Assembly: GCF_900169275.1 (NCBI RefSeq)
Contig: NZ_FXZC01000004.1
Coordinates: 491,784-555,783 of the forward strand
DNA: 64,000 nucleotides
Direction of reading: 5' to 3'
Source of the DNA: Brevibacterium casei CIP 102111
GTDB lineage: Bacteria > Actinomycetota > Actinomycetes > Actinomycetales > Brevibacteriaceae
The notes beneath the pieces were generated by a model. That model was given only the letters and a program-made list of their open reading frames with translations. It was not told the origin of the DNA and did not search any database. This document shows positions 42,684 through 52,297 of this stretch, piece by piece; position 1 is the first letter of the stretch; each line of letters opens with the position of its first letter. The position numbers were made by a program, and so were the translations under genes.

Positions 42684-42763
42684 CGCCGAGGCGGGCCCGC
42701 GGGAGCTCCCTCCCGCGGGCCCGCGTGCGACCTCACCCATCCTGACAATCCGATCGGACAGCA

Positions 42764-43762
42764 ATGTACGGAGCACTGGAGCTCGGGCTCATCTACGCAG
42801 CCATGGCCTTGGGCGTCTACCTCACCTTCAAGGTCCTCAACTTCCCCGACCTCACCGTCGACGGAAGCTTCACCACGGGCGGCGCCACCGCGGCCTCCCT
42901 CATCATCGCCGGCGTCAACCCCTTCCTCGCGACCCTGGCCGCGATCGGAGCCGGCCTCGTCGCCGGCTTCATCACCGGTCTCCTCCACACCAAGGGAGGC
43001 ATCGACGGTCTGCTCGCCGGCATCCTCACGATGATCGGCCTGTGGTCGATCAACTTGCGGATCATGGGCGCGGCGAACCTCTCACTGCTGCGCGAGGACA
43101 CCGTCTTCACGCCGCTGCGGGAGAACATGTGGCTGGGCTCGTGGGTGTCGATCGCGATCCTCGTCGCCTTCACCCTCGTGCTCAAGTTCCTCGTCGACTG
43201 GTTCCTCACCACCGACCTCGGGCTCGCCATCCAGGCCACGGGCAACAACCGCGAGATGATCCGCAGCCTCGGCGTCAACACCGACAACACGACGATGCTC
43301 ACGCTCGCGCTCTCGAACGGTCTCGTCGCGCTCTGCGGGGCGCTCATCGCGCAGTACCAGGGCTTCGCCGACATCAGCATGGGCATCGGACTCATCCTCG
43401 TCGGTCTCGCCTCGGTCATCCTCGGCCAGGCGATCTTCGGCAACCGGAACATCGTCATGGCCAGCCTCGGCGCGATCCTCGGGTCGGTCATCTACCGGAT
43501 CATCATCTTCCTCGCCCTGCGCGCGGGCCTCAACACCGATGACATGAAGCTCACCACCGCGCTCCTCGTCATCGTCGCCCTCCTCCTGCCGAGGTGGGGC
43601 TTCCTCAAACGGATCCCGTCGTTCGGAAGCCGCGGCAACCGGGCGCCGACGAAGCTGCCTCCGGGCACCACCGACGACCCCGCCGCCGTCCACGCCGCGC
43701 CTGCCGGGGCGGGTACGGGGACGCCGGGGACGACGACCGCCTCGGCGGGCAGGGAGGGCTGA
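42764..43762 (+). CDS. ABC transporter permease (TrpY-like)
   Basis: 332 residues, 8-9 helices, of the branched-chain-type permease family. YGALELGLIYAAMALGVYLTFKVLNFPDLTVDGSFTTGGA is the family's conserved N-terminus; ATGNNREMIRSLGVN is the coupling region facing the ATPase. The C-terminus is a Pro/Ala/Thr-rich tail after KRIPSFGSRG. 80 bp after the binding protein and 3 bp before the ATPase gene. Confidence 0.9.
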   Translation: MYGALELGLIYAAMALGVYLTFKVLNFPDLTVDGSFTTGGATAASLIIAGVNPFLATLAAIGAGLVAGFITGLLHTKGGIDGLLAGILTMIGLWSINLRIMGAANLSLLREDTVFTPLRENMWLGSWVSIAILVAFTLVLKFLVDWFLTTDLGLAIQATGNNREMIRSLGVNTDNTTMLTLALSNGLVALCGALIAQYQGFADISMGIGLILVGLASVILGQAIFGNRNIVMASLGAILGSVIYRIIIFLALRAGLNTDDMKLTTALLVIVALLLPRWGFLKRIPSFGSRGNRAPTKLPPGTTDDPAAVHAAPAGAGTGTPGTTTASAGREG

Positions 43763-43765
43763 GCC

Positions 43766-44557
43766 ATGCTGACCATCGACACGATCTCGAAGACCTTCTT
43801 CCCCGGCACCGTCAACGAGCGCAAGGCTCTCCAGGGGCTCTCGCTCACCCTCGAGGAGTCCGACTTCGTCACCGTCATCGGCTCGAACGGTGCGGGCAAG
43901 TCGACGCTGCTCAACACGATCTCCGGACGTCTGCCCATCGACTCCGGGTCGATCACGATCGACGGCGCCGAGGTGGCGAAGAAGCGCGAATACCATCGGG
44001 CCGCCTACCTCGGGCGGGTGTTCCAGGACCCGATGGCGGGCACCGCACCCGACCTGACGATCGAGCAGAACCTCTCCCTGGCGCTGCGCCGCGGACAGCG
44101 GCGGGGGCTGGGTCGGGGGACCACCTCGGCGAGGCGGAGGCGGTTCCGTGCCGAACTCGAGACCCTCGAACTCGGACTCGAGAACCGGCTGAAGACGAAG
44201 GTCGGGCTGCTCTCGGGCGGCCAGCGGCAGGCGCTGAGCCTGCTCATGGCCGGGTTCACGCAGCCGCGGATCCTCCTCCTCGACGAGCACACGGCCGCGC
44301 TCGATCCGCAGCGGGCAGCGCTCGTGACCGAGCTGACGGAGAAGATCGTCGCCGCCGACGGTCTGACCACGCTCATGGTCACGCACAATATGGAGCAGGC
44401 GATCGCGCTCGGCAACCGGCTCATCATGATGCACGAAGGGCGCATCATCTACGAGGCCGACGCCGAGGCGAAGAAAACGCTCACCGTCGAGACCCTCCTC
44501 GGCGAGTTCTCGAAGCTCAAGGGCGCCTCTCTCGGAGACCGCGCACTGCTCAATTGA
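43766..44557 (+). CDS. ABC transporter ATPase (TrpZ-like)
   Basis: 263 residues. Walker A GSNGAGKSTLLN, Q-loop GRVFQDPMAGTAPDLTIEQN, signature LSGGQRQALSLLMA, Walker B ILLLDEHTAALD and His in VTHNME. An Arg-rich insert (RRGQRRGLGRGTTSARRRRF) lies before the signature loop. DEH instead of the common DEP after Walker B is usual in this sub-family. Powers the importer with the two preceding products; ends before a strong terminator hairpin. Confidence 0.93.
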   Translation: MLTIDTISKTFFPGTVNERKALQGLSLTLEESDFVTVIGSNGAGKSTLLNTISGRLPIDSGSITIDGAEVAKKREYHRAAYLGRVFQDPMAGTAPDLTIEQNLSLALRRGQRRGLGRGTTSARRRRFRAELETLELGLENRLKTKVGLLSGGQRQALSLLMAGFTQPRILLLDEHTAALDPQRAALVTELTEKIVAADGLTTLMVTHNMEQAIALGNRLIMMHEGRIIYEADAEAKKTLTVETLLGEFSKLKGASLGDRALLN

Positions 44558-44599
44558 GCGCTGTGCGCTGCCGGGATGCTCGGCAGCCCCGCCCCGACC

Positions 44600-44631
44600 A
44601 CGGCCGGTCCGCGACTCCGCGGGCCGGCCGT
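44600..44631 (+). terminator. Terminator stem-loop after the ABC operon
   Basis: 14-bp stem ACGGCCGG(T/C)... with one G-U pair and a 4-nt loop, 43 bp after the ATPase stop. Confidence 0.7.
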
Positions 44632-44953
44632 CGGCGTGGGTCCGCGTGCCCCGTCTGCCGGTGTGCAAGCGTCGGTGCGGCAGGGTCGACTGCCGAGTGC
44701 CGATGCGTCCGAATGCGTCGCCGCGGCGTTGAGAAGCCCGCGCGATGCTGTTAGCCTCAACGACCGTGGGCCGCAACGGGTGAGCCAAGTCCCGTTGCCG
44801 TGACCGGCCCCCTGCGCCTCCCGCGCGGCTGAGATGGTTCGCGTGGTCGTGAGTGCCGCGGACGTCGTGCCGCCGGACTGCTGAGCAGCCCCGGCCGAGA
44901 TGCCGCGGCCCGGAGGCCGGTGCGAGATCGACAACTGAGAAAGGCCCTTCGTC
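44632..44953 (+). other. Long structured leader region before the BCCT gene
   Basis: About 320 bp without a gene. It holds a hairpin GCAACGGG-loop-CCCGTTGC at 44772-44797, further GC-rich inverted stretches, and a good AGAAAGG ribosome site before the BCCT gene. It did not match the riboswitch families I could recall (TPP, cobalamin, c-di-AMP, guanidine) beyond short chance segments. Confidence 0.45.
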
Positions 44954-47146
44954 ATGTCCGATGATTCGGTCAGCGACACCCAGCGCTCCGCGCATCATCA
45001 CACTCCGCCCGAGCACACCACCGCCCGCAGAGTCACCCGCGACCGCTTCAAGGCCGACGCGCGACGAGTGGGCAGGGATGCGAAACGGGTCGGCCGTGAT
45101 GCCAAACGCGTGGGCAGGGACACCGGCAAGCGCCTCGGCGCCCTCGACTACGCCCGCCCCAAACGGGACACCGCGACGGCGGCCGATCCGACGCTCGATC
45201 CGAACGCCCAGTACCCGCACGACATCCACCCGATCCTCGTCCCCGGCATCGCCATCGACGAGCAGCGGCGACGGTACTCGATCGACAAGGTGATCTTCGC
45301 GGTCGCGGGCTCACTCACGGTCGCCTTCGTCATCTGGGGCATCTCAGATCCCGGCAGCGTTGCCTCGGTGGCCCAAGGCGCCTTCGACTGGTCGACGCTC
45401 AACGTCGGCTGGTTCTTCAACCTCGTCGCCATCGTCGTCCTCGTCTCCCTCCTCATCCTCGCGTTCTCCCCGTACGGGAGGATCCCGCTCGGCAAGGACG
45501 GGGAGAAGGCCGAGTTCAGCACGTTCGCGTGGGTGGCGATGCTCTTCGCCGCAGGCATCGGCATCGGCGTCCTCTTCTTCGGCCCCTCCGAACCGCTCAC
45601 GTACTTCATCACCCCGCCGCCGCTGACGAACGACCCCGAGACGACCGAGGCCCTCCACGGTGCGATGGCCCAGACCTACTACCACTGGGGCTTCCACGCG
45701 TGGGCGATGTACGCCCTCGTCGGCGGTGCGATCGCCTACGCCGGGTACCGGCGCGGACGCTCTCTGCTCCTCTCCTCGATCTTCCGCACCCTCTTCGGCA
45801 AGCGTCAGACTGAGGGCTTCGCGGGCAAGCTCGTCGACATCTTCGCGATCGTCGCCACCCTCTTCGGCACCGCCGCGGCCCTCGGCATCGCCGCGATGCA
45901 GATCGGCACCGGGGTGAGCATCGTCACCGGTGTCGGACCGATGACGAACGCGATGCTCGTCGGCATCATCTGCGTGCTCACGATCGGCTTCATCATCTCC
46001 GCGGTCTCCGGGGTCTCCCGCGGCATCCGCTACCTGTCCTCGATCAACATCGTGCTCACGATCGGCATCGTCGGCCTCGTCCTCTTCCTCGGCCCCACCC
46101 TCTTCCTCCTCAACCTCCTGCCCTCGGCGCTCATGGAGTACCTCGGGTCGTTCTTCGACCTCATGGGCCGGTCGCTGTCGTGGGGTGCCGAGACCCAGGA
46201 GTTCCAGTCCGTGTGGACCGTCTACTACTGGGCGTGGTGGATCTCGTGGTCGCCGTTCGTCGGCACGTTCATCGCCCGCATCTCCCGTGGCCGTTCGATC
46301 CGCCAGTTCATCCTCGGCACGATCTTCATCCCCTCGACGCTCCTCTTCGTCGCCTACGGAATCATGGGCGGAACGTCGATCTGGCTCTACCGGGAGGGCG
46401 CGGCGGGCTTCACCGACACCATGGCCGCCCCCGAGGTGTTCTTCACCCTCATCGACAACCTCCCCTTCCTCGGCTGGCTGCCGGCGGTCGCGATCGTCGT
46501 CCTCGCGATCTTCTTCATCACCTCGGCCGACTCCGCGTCCGTCGTCATGGGCATGCTCACGAGCCGCGGCGACCAGTCACCGCGGAAGTGGGTCGTCGTC
46601 TTCTGGGGTCTCGTGATGTCGGGCATCGCCGTCGTCATGCTCCTCCTCGGCGACGCGAGCGCACTCGAGGGTCTCCAGCAGCTCGTCATCGTCACCGCCG
46701 TCCCCTTCGCCCTCGTCATGCTCTTCATCATCGTCGCGTGGGTCAAGGAGCTGCGCACCGACCCGATGGCCCTGCGCCGCCGGTACGCGCAGAACGCCGT
46801 CGACAACGCCGTCGTCGCCGGCGCCGAGACCTACGGCGACAACTTCGCCCTCCAGGTCGTGCCGACCGAACCCGGCGACGGTGCGAACGGCGACATCGTC
46901 TCCGAGGACGAGGCCTACACCGACTGGTACCAGCGCACCGATGAGGACGGCGAGCCCGTCGGCTACGACTACGGCACCGGGGAGTGGGAGGACGGCTGGA
47001 CTCCGGAGACGAAGGACACCGCCCCCGCCGAGGCGACCCCCGACTCCGCCTCGGACGCTGAGTCCGCGCCGGATGAGTCCGCAGACGCCGAGCCCCGGTC
47101 GGCCTCAGAGGTCGACGGCGAGGCGAAATCCCGTGTGACCGAGTGA
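44954..47146 (+). CDS. BCCT-family betaine/choline-type transporter
   Basis: 730 residues, 12 helices. Hydrophilic N-terminus with a basic amphipathic heptad-like repeat (RVGRDAK three times, residues about 38-57), then the BCCT core: [28 protein letters not shown], the aromatic box [27 protein letters not shown], and [16 protein letters not shown]-terminal 130 residues are acidic ([13 protein letters not shown]...), as in osmosensing BetP relatives though with reversed charge distribution. Substrate likely choline, betaine or choline-O-sulfate given the neighbouring sulfatase. Its end overlaps the convergent FGE gene by 42 bp. Confidence 0.92.
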   Translation: MSDDSVSDTQRSAHHHTPPEHTTARRVTRDRFKADARRVGRDAKRVGRDAKRVGRDTGKRLGALDYARPKRDTATAADPTLDPNAQYPHDIHPILVPGIAIDEQRRRYSIDKVIFAVAGSLTVAFVIWGISDPGSVASVAQGAFDWSTLNVGWFFNLVAIVVLVSLLILAFSPYGRIPLGKDGEKAEFSTFAWVAMLFAAGIGIGVLFFGPSEPLTYFITPPPLTNDPETTEALHGAMAQTYYHWGFHAWAMYALVGGAIAYAGYRRGRSLLLSSIFRTLFGKRQTEGFAGKLVDIFAIVATLFGTAAALGIAAMQIGTGVSIVTGVGPMTNAMLVGIICVLTIGFIISAVSGVSRGIRYLSSINIVLTIGIVGLVLFLGPTLFLLNLLPSALMEYLGSFFDLMGRSLSWGAETQEFQSVWTVYYWAWWISWSPFVGTFIARISRGRSIRQFILGTIFIPSTLLFVAYGIMGGTSIWLYREGAAGFTDTMAAPEVFFTLIDNLPFLGWLPAVAIVVLAIFFITSADSASVVMGMLTSRGDQSPRKWVVVFWGLVMSGIAVVMLLLGDASALEGLQQLVIVTAVPFALVMLFIIVAWVKELRTDPMALRRRYAQNAVDNAVVAGAETYGDNFALQVVPTEPGDGANGDIVSEDEAYTDWYQRTDEDGEPVGYDYGTGEWEDGWTPETKDTAPAEATPDSASDAESAPDESADAEPRSASEVDGEAKSRVTE

Positions 47147-48172
47147 CGTCTCCGGGGTGACCGCGCTGCGCGCTGAGGTGCGGTAACGGCGGCAGTACGA
47201 GGCGTGGCAGAGGTGCGAGCCGCCGCGGATGACCGCCCGCGCATCATCGGGACCGAAGCTTCCGCTCGTCCACTCCCAGACGTTGCCGGTCATGTTGTGC
47301 AGCCCGAAGCCGTTCGGCGGGTACGCGTCGACAGCGACGGTGCCGACCGGTTCGGTGGGGTGGTCGGGGAAGGCGCCGACGAAGGTCTTCATCCGCGGGA
47401 CACCGTCAGGTTCCCGGATCGACCCCCACGGGTAGGGTTGCTGGTCGAGTCCGCCGCGGGCCGCGAACTCCCATTCGGCCTCGGTCGGCAGCCGGGCGCC
47501 CACCCACTCGGCATAGGCCTCGGCGTCATACCGCGTCACGTGGGTGACGGGATGGTCGGGGCGTGCGACGATGAACGCATGGTCCGCTCTCAGCCTCGCG
47601 TCGGCACCGCGCTCCTGGCCGTTGCCGTGCTCGCCGCCGGCGGCGGTGCCCTGCCCGACCAGAGTGCGGCCCGGGCCCTCGGGGTGCAGCCACGACGCAC
47701 CCGCGACCTGCCGCCACCACGGGGTCGCCGCCACAGCCGGGGAGGTTTCGAGGGCCTCGGCGTCGAGGAGACCGGCGAAGACGAGCGAATCACCGTACGC
47801 CTCGGCGCCGGTGCGGTGACCGGTGGCGAGGACGAACGCGGCGAACTCGGCGCGTGTGACCGTCGTCGCCGCGATCGCGAATGGAGCGATATCCACCTCA
47901 CGGACCGGCCCCTCACCGTCCTCCGGGTAGGCGAGGGAATCCTCGCTGCCCATGCGGAAGACCCCGCCGGTGAGGCCGACCATGCGCATCTCGGCGGACG
48001 CGTACTCGGCGAGGGCGGCGATGACGCCGTCCTCGTCGCGGGACGGTTCCCTGCTCGGCACAGCCACCTCGGCGGGGGATTCTTCTTCCACAACACCCAC
48101 CTCGGGTGGGGGCGACGCCTGCCCGTCGGACTCGGTCGGCGATGTCCGCGAAGGACCGCAGCATGACTCCAT
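47105..48172 (-). CDS. Formylglycine-generating enzyme (sulfatase-activating)
   Basis: 355-residue SUMF1/FGE-fold protein that oxidises the active-site Cys of sulfatases to formylglycine. Conserved parts: [101 protein letters not shown] and the catalytic Cys pair in [15 protein letters not shown]. Chosen start is the ATG at 48172 with GGTGGGGA upstream. It diverges from the sulfatase gene at 48248, its obvious client, with only 75 bp between the two starts. Confidence 0.95.
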   Translation of the reverse strand: MESCCGPSRTSPTESDGQASPPPEVGVVEEESPAEVAVPSREPSRDEDGVIAALAEYASAEMRMVGLTGGVFRMGSEDSLAYPEDGEGPVREVDIAPFAIAATTVTRAEFAAFVLATGHRTGAEAYGDSLVFAGLLDAEALETSPAVAATPWWRQVAGASWLHPEGPGRTLVGQGTAAGGEHGNGQERGADARLRADHAFIVARPDHPVTHVTRYDAEAYAEWVGARLPTEAEWEFAARGGLDQQPYPWGSIREPDGVPRMKTFVGAFPDHPTEPVGTVAVDAYPPNGFGLHNMTGNVWEWTSGSFGPDDARAVIRGGSHLCHASYCRRYRTSARSAVTPETSLGHTGFRLAVDL

Positions 48173-48247
48173 TCCCCACCTCACCGACGTAGCTCACGGC
48201 GCGCCCGACGATGGTCGCGCCCTCATTCGCAAGGACGTGACCAGCAT

Positions 48248-50107
48248 ATGCAACCCCCGAACATCGTCGTCATCCAGGCCGACCAGATGGCGGCCGAAGC
48301 TCTCGGCGCCTACGGCAACGAGGCGGCACTGACCCCGCACATCGACGAGCTCGCAGAATCCGGTGCCGTCTTCGACCGTGCCTACTGCACGACTCCGCTG
48401 TGCGCCCCCTCGCGGGCGTCGATGATGACCGGGCGCATGCCCTCGGAGATCGACTGCCTCGACAACGGCGATGACTTCGCCGCTTCGGTGCCGACGTTCG
48501 CCCACCGGCTGCGCAAGCTCGGCTACCACACCGCCCTCATCGGGCGGATGCACTTCATCGGCCCCGACCAGCACCACGGCTTCGAGGAGCGGCTGACGAC
48601 CGACGTCTACCCGGCCGACCTCGACATGGTCCCCGACTGGACGCGACCGCTCCACGACAGGCTCCAGTGGTACCACGAGGCCGATCCCGTCTTCACCGCG
48701 GGAGCGGCGACGGCGAACGTCCAGCAGGACTTCGACGACGAGGTGATCTTCCGGACCCTGCGCCATCTGGGCGACCGGAAGCGGGCGAACCAGGCGGCCG
48801 GCGAGGACCAGCCGTTCCTCATGGTCACCTCGTTCATCCACCCCCACGACCCGTACGAACCGCCCAGGGAGCACTGGGACCGCTTCGCCGAGGCGGCCAT
48901 CCCCGACCCTGCCCACCCGGAGGTTCCCGACCCGGCCGTCGATCCCCACAGCCACCGGCTGCGGACGATGTCCGGGCTCGACGAACGGGCGCCTTTGCTC
49001 GAGGATGTCCGCCGTGCCCGGCGGGCCTACTATGCCGCGGTGTCCTACATCGACGACCACGTCGGGGCGATCACGGCGCGTCTGCGCGATCTCGGACTCG
49101 ACGCGAACACCGTCGTCATCGTCACGAGCGATCACGGCGACATGCTCGGGGAGAAGGGGCTCTGGTACAAGATGTCCCCGTACGAGCAGTCCTCCCGGGT
49201 CCCGCTCATCGTCTCCGGCCCCGCCGAGGTGGTCCTCCCCGGCCGGTACGCCGACCCCGTCTCCCTGCTCGACCTCGCCCCCACCCTCGTCGAGATCGCG
49301 CACACCGGCACCGGCGGGGCCGCCCACCACGCCGACCGGGGGCTCTCGGGGCTCTCCCTCCTCGAATCGGCTCGCCGGGAGGCGGCAGGGGAGCAGGGGC
49401 CGGGGGACAGGGACATCCTCATCGAGTACTTCGCCGAGGGGACGTACCGACCGCAGGTGACGATCGTGCGCGGGACCCTCAAGCTCACCGTCTGCCCCGG
49501 CGATCCCGACCTGCTCTTCGACCTCGCGGACGATCCGGACGAGCTCCACAATCGCGCGGATTCACCGGAGTACGCCGAGGCCGTCGCGCAGCTGCGGACG
49601 GCGATCGCGGCCCGCTGCGACCTTGAGGTCATCGAAGACCATGTGCTCGCCTCCCAGCGCAGCCGTCATCTCGTCGCCGATGCCCTCCGGGTCGGGCACG
49701 TCCGCCACTGGGACTTCGAACCGACGGTCGACAACGGGTACGTCCGCGGGGACTTCTGGGCGGCGTTCCGGTTCGGGAAGATCCCCGACCTGCGCGAGCA
49801 GACGGCTGGGCGGGGACCGGATGTGCGCGGCCCGGCGTTCACACGGCGACCGGCGGCTGCGCGCGATTCAGAGGTCGAGGGCGTCGGCCGTGGCGACGAC
49901 TTCGCTCAGCGCCGCGAAGAACTCCTCCCGGCGCTTGCGGGACCAGCCGGCGGTGAGCCGGTCGGCGACCTCGCCCTGCCACTGACGGGCATCGACGAGC
50001 AGCCGCTGCCCGGTCGGCGTGAGGTGCACGGTCCGCCGTCTCGCGTCATGGGCCGAGGCGGCGGTGGCGACGAGTCCGGCGTCCGCGGCGGCCGTGATGA
50101 GCCGTGA
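48248..50107 (+). CDS. betC: Choline-sulfatase-type sulfatase
   Basis: 619 residues. Sulfatase fold with metal site PNIVVIQADQM, activated Cys52 in the CxPSR motif (PLCAPSRASMMTGR, C-type, so FGE-dependent), GYHTALIGRMHFIGPDQHHGFEER, HPHDPYEPP and SDHGDMLGEKGLWYKMSPYEQSSRVPL, which are the choline-sulfatase pattern. The normal family end should be near residue 540 (HWDFEPTVDNGYVRGDFW...); about 80 further residues are encoded antisense to the MarR gene and look non-native. Likely converts choline-O-sulfate to choline and sulfate. Confidence 0.92.
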   Translation: MQPPNIVVIQADQMAAEALGAYGNEAALTPHIDELAESGAVFDRAYCTTPLCAPSRASMMTGRMPSEIDCLDNGDDFAASVPTFAHRLRKLGYHTALIGRMHFIGPDQHHGFEERLTTDVYPADLDMVPDWTRPLHDRLQWYHEADPVFTAGAATANVQQDFDDEVIFRTLRHLGDRKRANQAAGEDQPFLMVTSFIHPHDPYEPPREHWDRFAEAAIPDPAHPEVPDPAVDPHSHRLRTMSGLDERAPLLEDVRRARRAYYAAVSYIDDHVGAITARLRDLGLDANTVVIVTSDHGDMLGEKGLWYKMSPYEQSSRVPLIVSGPAEVVLPGRYADPVSLLDLAPTLVEIAHTGTGGAAHHADRGLSGLSLLESARREAAGEQGPGDRDILIEYFAEGTYRPQVTIVRGTLKLTVCPGDPDLLFDLADDPDELHNRADSPEYAEAVAQLRTAIAARCDLEVIEDHVLASQRSRHLVADALRVGHVRHWDFEPTVDNGYVRGDFWAAFRFGKIPDLREQTAGRGPDVRGPAFTRRPAAARDSEVEGVGRGDDFAQRREELLPALAGPAGGEPVGDLALPLTGIDEQPLPGRREVHGPPSRVMGRGGGGDESGVRGGRDEP

Positions 50108-50305
50108 CGCTCCGGACTGGTCGATCCCGATCTCAGCGGCGACAGCGTTGACCGTGGGCTCGATGTCCTGCCGTGCGAGGGCATCGACCGCCTCGGCGAC
50201 GAGGACGAGCCGACCATTCTCGGCCACGGCGTCTTCGCCGGTGATGGGCATGCGGGAGAACCGGCGGACGAAGGCGAAGAGCGGGTGGGCGGCGGGGGCG
50301 CTCAT
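49868..50305 (-). CDS. MarR-family transcriptional regulator
   Basis: 145 residues. Winged helix: DIEPTVNAVAAEIGIDQSGASRLITAAADAGLVATAASAHDARRRTVHLTPTGQRLL, the last part being the typical wing. ATG overlaps the stop of the NTF2-like gene by ATGA, so the pair is coupled. Its 3' 240 bp overlap the end of the sulfatase gene on the other strand. A palindrome before the NTF2-like gene is a candidate autoregulatory site. Confidence 0.88.
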   Translation of the reverse strand: MSAPAAHPLFAFVRRFSRMPITGEDAVAENGRLVLVAEAVDALARQDIEPTVNAVAAEIGIDQSGASRLITAAADAGLVATAASAHDARRRTVHLTPTGQRLLVDARQWQGEVADRLTAGWSRKRREEFFAALSEVVATADALDL

Positions 50306-50709
50306 GGTGTGGGCGGCTCCTCGGTGGCCGCCATCTCCCTGCAGATGAAGGCGAGCTCGAGTGCGGACCGGAGATCCGGGAGCCGCAGGGCGGCGGTGAC
50401 GACACCGGCGGAGGCGCGGAAGACCGTGGCCACGCGCGTCGGCGTCGGAGTCTGCGGCCAGGTCGCGTCCTGCTCGACGACGATGAGGCGTTCGCTGATC
50501 GGGTGCCAGGAGCGGGGGCGCAGACGGATGCCCGAGCGTGCGACCCAGCCGGCGAAGTCCGCGGGACTGATCGGTCCCGCCCCCTTGGGACCGAGGACGA
50601 CGACGGGATCGCCGACCGCCTCGGCGCACCGGTCGAGGTCTCCTGAGTTCACTGCCTCATGCCACGCATTCACCGCGGTCTCGAGGTCGGAGTGCTGGGG
50701 CGTTGCCAT
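50302..50709 (-). CDS. NTF2-like (SnoaL-type) protein
   Basis: 135 residues with the SnoaL/NTF2-like pattern: LETAVNAWHEAVNSGDLDRCAEAVGDPVVVLGPKGAGPISPADFAGWVARSGIRLRPRSW. No function is assigned; such proteins are small cone-shaped enzymes or ligand binders. ATG at 50709 preferred; two upstream ATGs (50730, 50721) fall in the palindrome that looks like an operator. Coupled to the MarR gene downstream. Confidence 0.75.
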   Translation of the reverse strand: MATPQHSDLETAVNAWHEAVNSGDLDRCAEAVGDPVVVLGPKGAGPISPADFAGWVARSGIRLRPRSWHPISERLIVVEQDATWPQTPTPTRVATVFRASAGVVTAALRLPDLRSALELAFICREMAATEEPPTP

Positions 50710-50720
50710 GCCGGGAATCA

Positions 50721-50735
50721 TATGCGTCATGCATA
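50721..50735 (-). promoter_or_regulatory. Candidate MarR operator
   Basis: TATGC-GTCAT-GCATA, perfect 5-bp arms, 12 bp upstream of the NTF2-like start and overlapping a possible -10 (TATGCAT). In the right place for autorepression by the downstream MarR protein. Confidence 0.5.
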
Positions 50736-50862
50736 CATCTGCGCAATGGGTGCCGACGGTGATCGGTCAAGGTCGGTTGTCTGCCAATTCACCGGGCATT
50801 GGGCGAGTTGTGGATCACACTTTGAGGTTGGGGTGGGAAGATCGGAGGACAGGAGGGATGTC

Positions 50863-52269
50863 ATGACCAAGTTCGAGTGGACCTCGGAAGTCCCGCTCGC
50901 CGCAGAGACCGTCTTCGACTGGCACGCTCAGCCCGGAGCACTCACCCGCGTCTCACCGCATTGGGCCCAGGAGGTCGTCCAGGAGAGCTATCCTCCGCTC
51001 GCGCCCGGCTCGGTCGCCGAGGTCAAGGCGAGCCTGCCCGGCAGCTACGGACTTGTCCGCCGCCCCTTCACCGCCGTCCACTCCGAAGGGCCGTCGCGGT
51101 TCTCCTTCGTCGACGAGCTGATGAAGGGCCCGCTCAGCCAGTGGAAGCACACTCATGAGTTCACCTCGGAGGCTGGGGGCTCACAGATCACCGACACGAT
51201 CGAGTTCTCGATGACCCCGCAGGGCTTCGAGACGATCGACCGCTCCATCACCCACTACATCGAGGCGACGTTCGAAGCCCGTCAGCGGCGCCTGCTCATG
51301 GACTTCGCGTTCCTCGAACGGATGAGCGCACCGCTGCTGCGGATCGGCAAGGGCAAAGGCAAGCACATCCTCATCGCCGGCGGCAGCGGACTCGTCGGGC
51401 GGCAGGTCGCGGCTCTCTTCTCCACCGCCGGGCACTATGTGCGCCTCCTCGTGCGCGGGACGCCGAAGTTCCCCTACGAGGTGCACTGGGATCCCGAGGT
51501 CGGGATCCTCAATCCGCAGAACCTCGCGTGGGCGGATGCGGTCGTCCACCTCGGCGGGAAGTCGATCGCAACCCGGTTCACGAAGAAGGCGAAGGAGGAG
51601 ATCCGGTCCTCGCGGATCGACTCGACGACGCTGCTCGCCGAGACGATGTGCTCCCTGCCCGAGGCGAAGCGCCCCGAGGTCTTCGTCTGCGCCTCGGCGG
51701 TCGGCGCCTACGGTGCCCATGCCGAGGTGCCCGTCGACGAATCGGGAGCGTTCGGGGAGGGGTTCCTCGCCGAGCTCTGCCGTGACTGGGAGGCCGCCGC
51801 CTCCCGGGTCGAGGACGCCGGCATCCGGTGGGTCTCGATCCGCTCGGGCATCGCGCTGACGACGCTCGGCGGGTTCCTCAGAGCGCAGGCCCCGCTCTAC
51901 CTCGCCGGAGCCGGCGGGCGGCTCGGCAGCGGAGAGCAGGGTCTGGCCTGGGTCTCCCTCGACGATCTTGCCCGCTCGTACGTCCACGCCGTGCTCACCG
52001 ACTATGTGCGCGGCCCGGTCAATGCGGTCGCCCCCGAGCTCATCACACAGAAGGAGTTCGCCGAGGCGCTCGCCTCCCACCTCCACCGCCCCGCCCGGAT
52101 CCCGACGCCCGGGTTCGTCACCGAACTCGTCCTCGGTCGGGACGGTGCCAGGGAGCTCGCCCTGGCCGATCAGAAGGTCCTGCCGACCAAGCTCGAGGAG
52201 ACCGGGTACCAGTTCGCCCATCCGACGCTCGACGACTGCCTCGTCGAGGAGCTCGGCAAGGGCGCCTGA
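50863..52269 (+). CDS. TIGR01777-type epimerase with N-terminal SRPBCC domain
   Basis: 468 residues. Residues 1-150 form an SRPBCC/START-like domain (FEWTSEVPLAAETVFDWHAQPGALTRVSPHW); residues about 165-465 are the NAD-binding epimerase-like domain: HILIAGGSGLVGRQVAALFSTAGHYVRLLVRG, VVHLGGKSIATRFTKKAKEEIRSSRIDSTTLLAE, SAVGAYGAH, IRSGIALTTLGGFLRAQAPLY, LAWVSLDDLARSYVHAV. This fused form is common in actinobacteria; substrate unknown. AGGAGG before ATG. A shorter paralogue without the SRPBCC part lies at 62320. Confidence 0.9.
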   Translation: MTKFEWTSEVPLAAETVFDWHAQPGALTRVSPHWAQEVVQESYPPLAPGSVAEVKASLPGSYGLVRRPFTAVHSEGPSRFSFVDELMKGPLSQWKHTHEFTSEAGGSQITDTIEFSMTPQGFETIDRSITHYIEATFEARQRRLLMDFAFLERMSAPLLRIGKGKGKHILIAGGSGLVGRQVAALFSTAGHYVRLLVRGTPKFPYEVHWDPEVGILNPQNLAWADAVVHLGGKSIATRFTKKAKEEIRSSRIDSTTLLAETMCSLPEAKRPEVFVCASAVGAYGAHAEVPVDESGAFGEGFLAELCRDWEAAASRVEDAGIRWVSIRSGIALTTLGGFLRAQAPLYLAGAGGRLGSGEQGLAWVSLDDLARSYVHAVLTDYVRGPVNAVAPELITQKEFAEALASHLHRPARIPTPGFVTELVLGRDGARELALADQKVLPTKLEETGYQFAHPTLDDCLVEELGKGA

Positions 52270-52297
52270 GCGACCGGCTCGGTGCGGGCGATCGGTG

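Noticed and set aside
44810..44945. Possible TPP riboswitch (GGCTGAGAT present)
   Set aside because: The rest of the thi-box pattern is absent and the downstream gene is not thiamine related; the match is short enough to be chance.
43082..45229. 715-residue minus-strand frame across the ABC operon
   Set aside because: Antisense composition only; interrupts three well-supported plus-strand genes.
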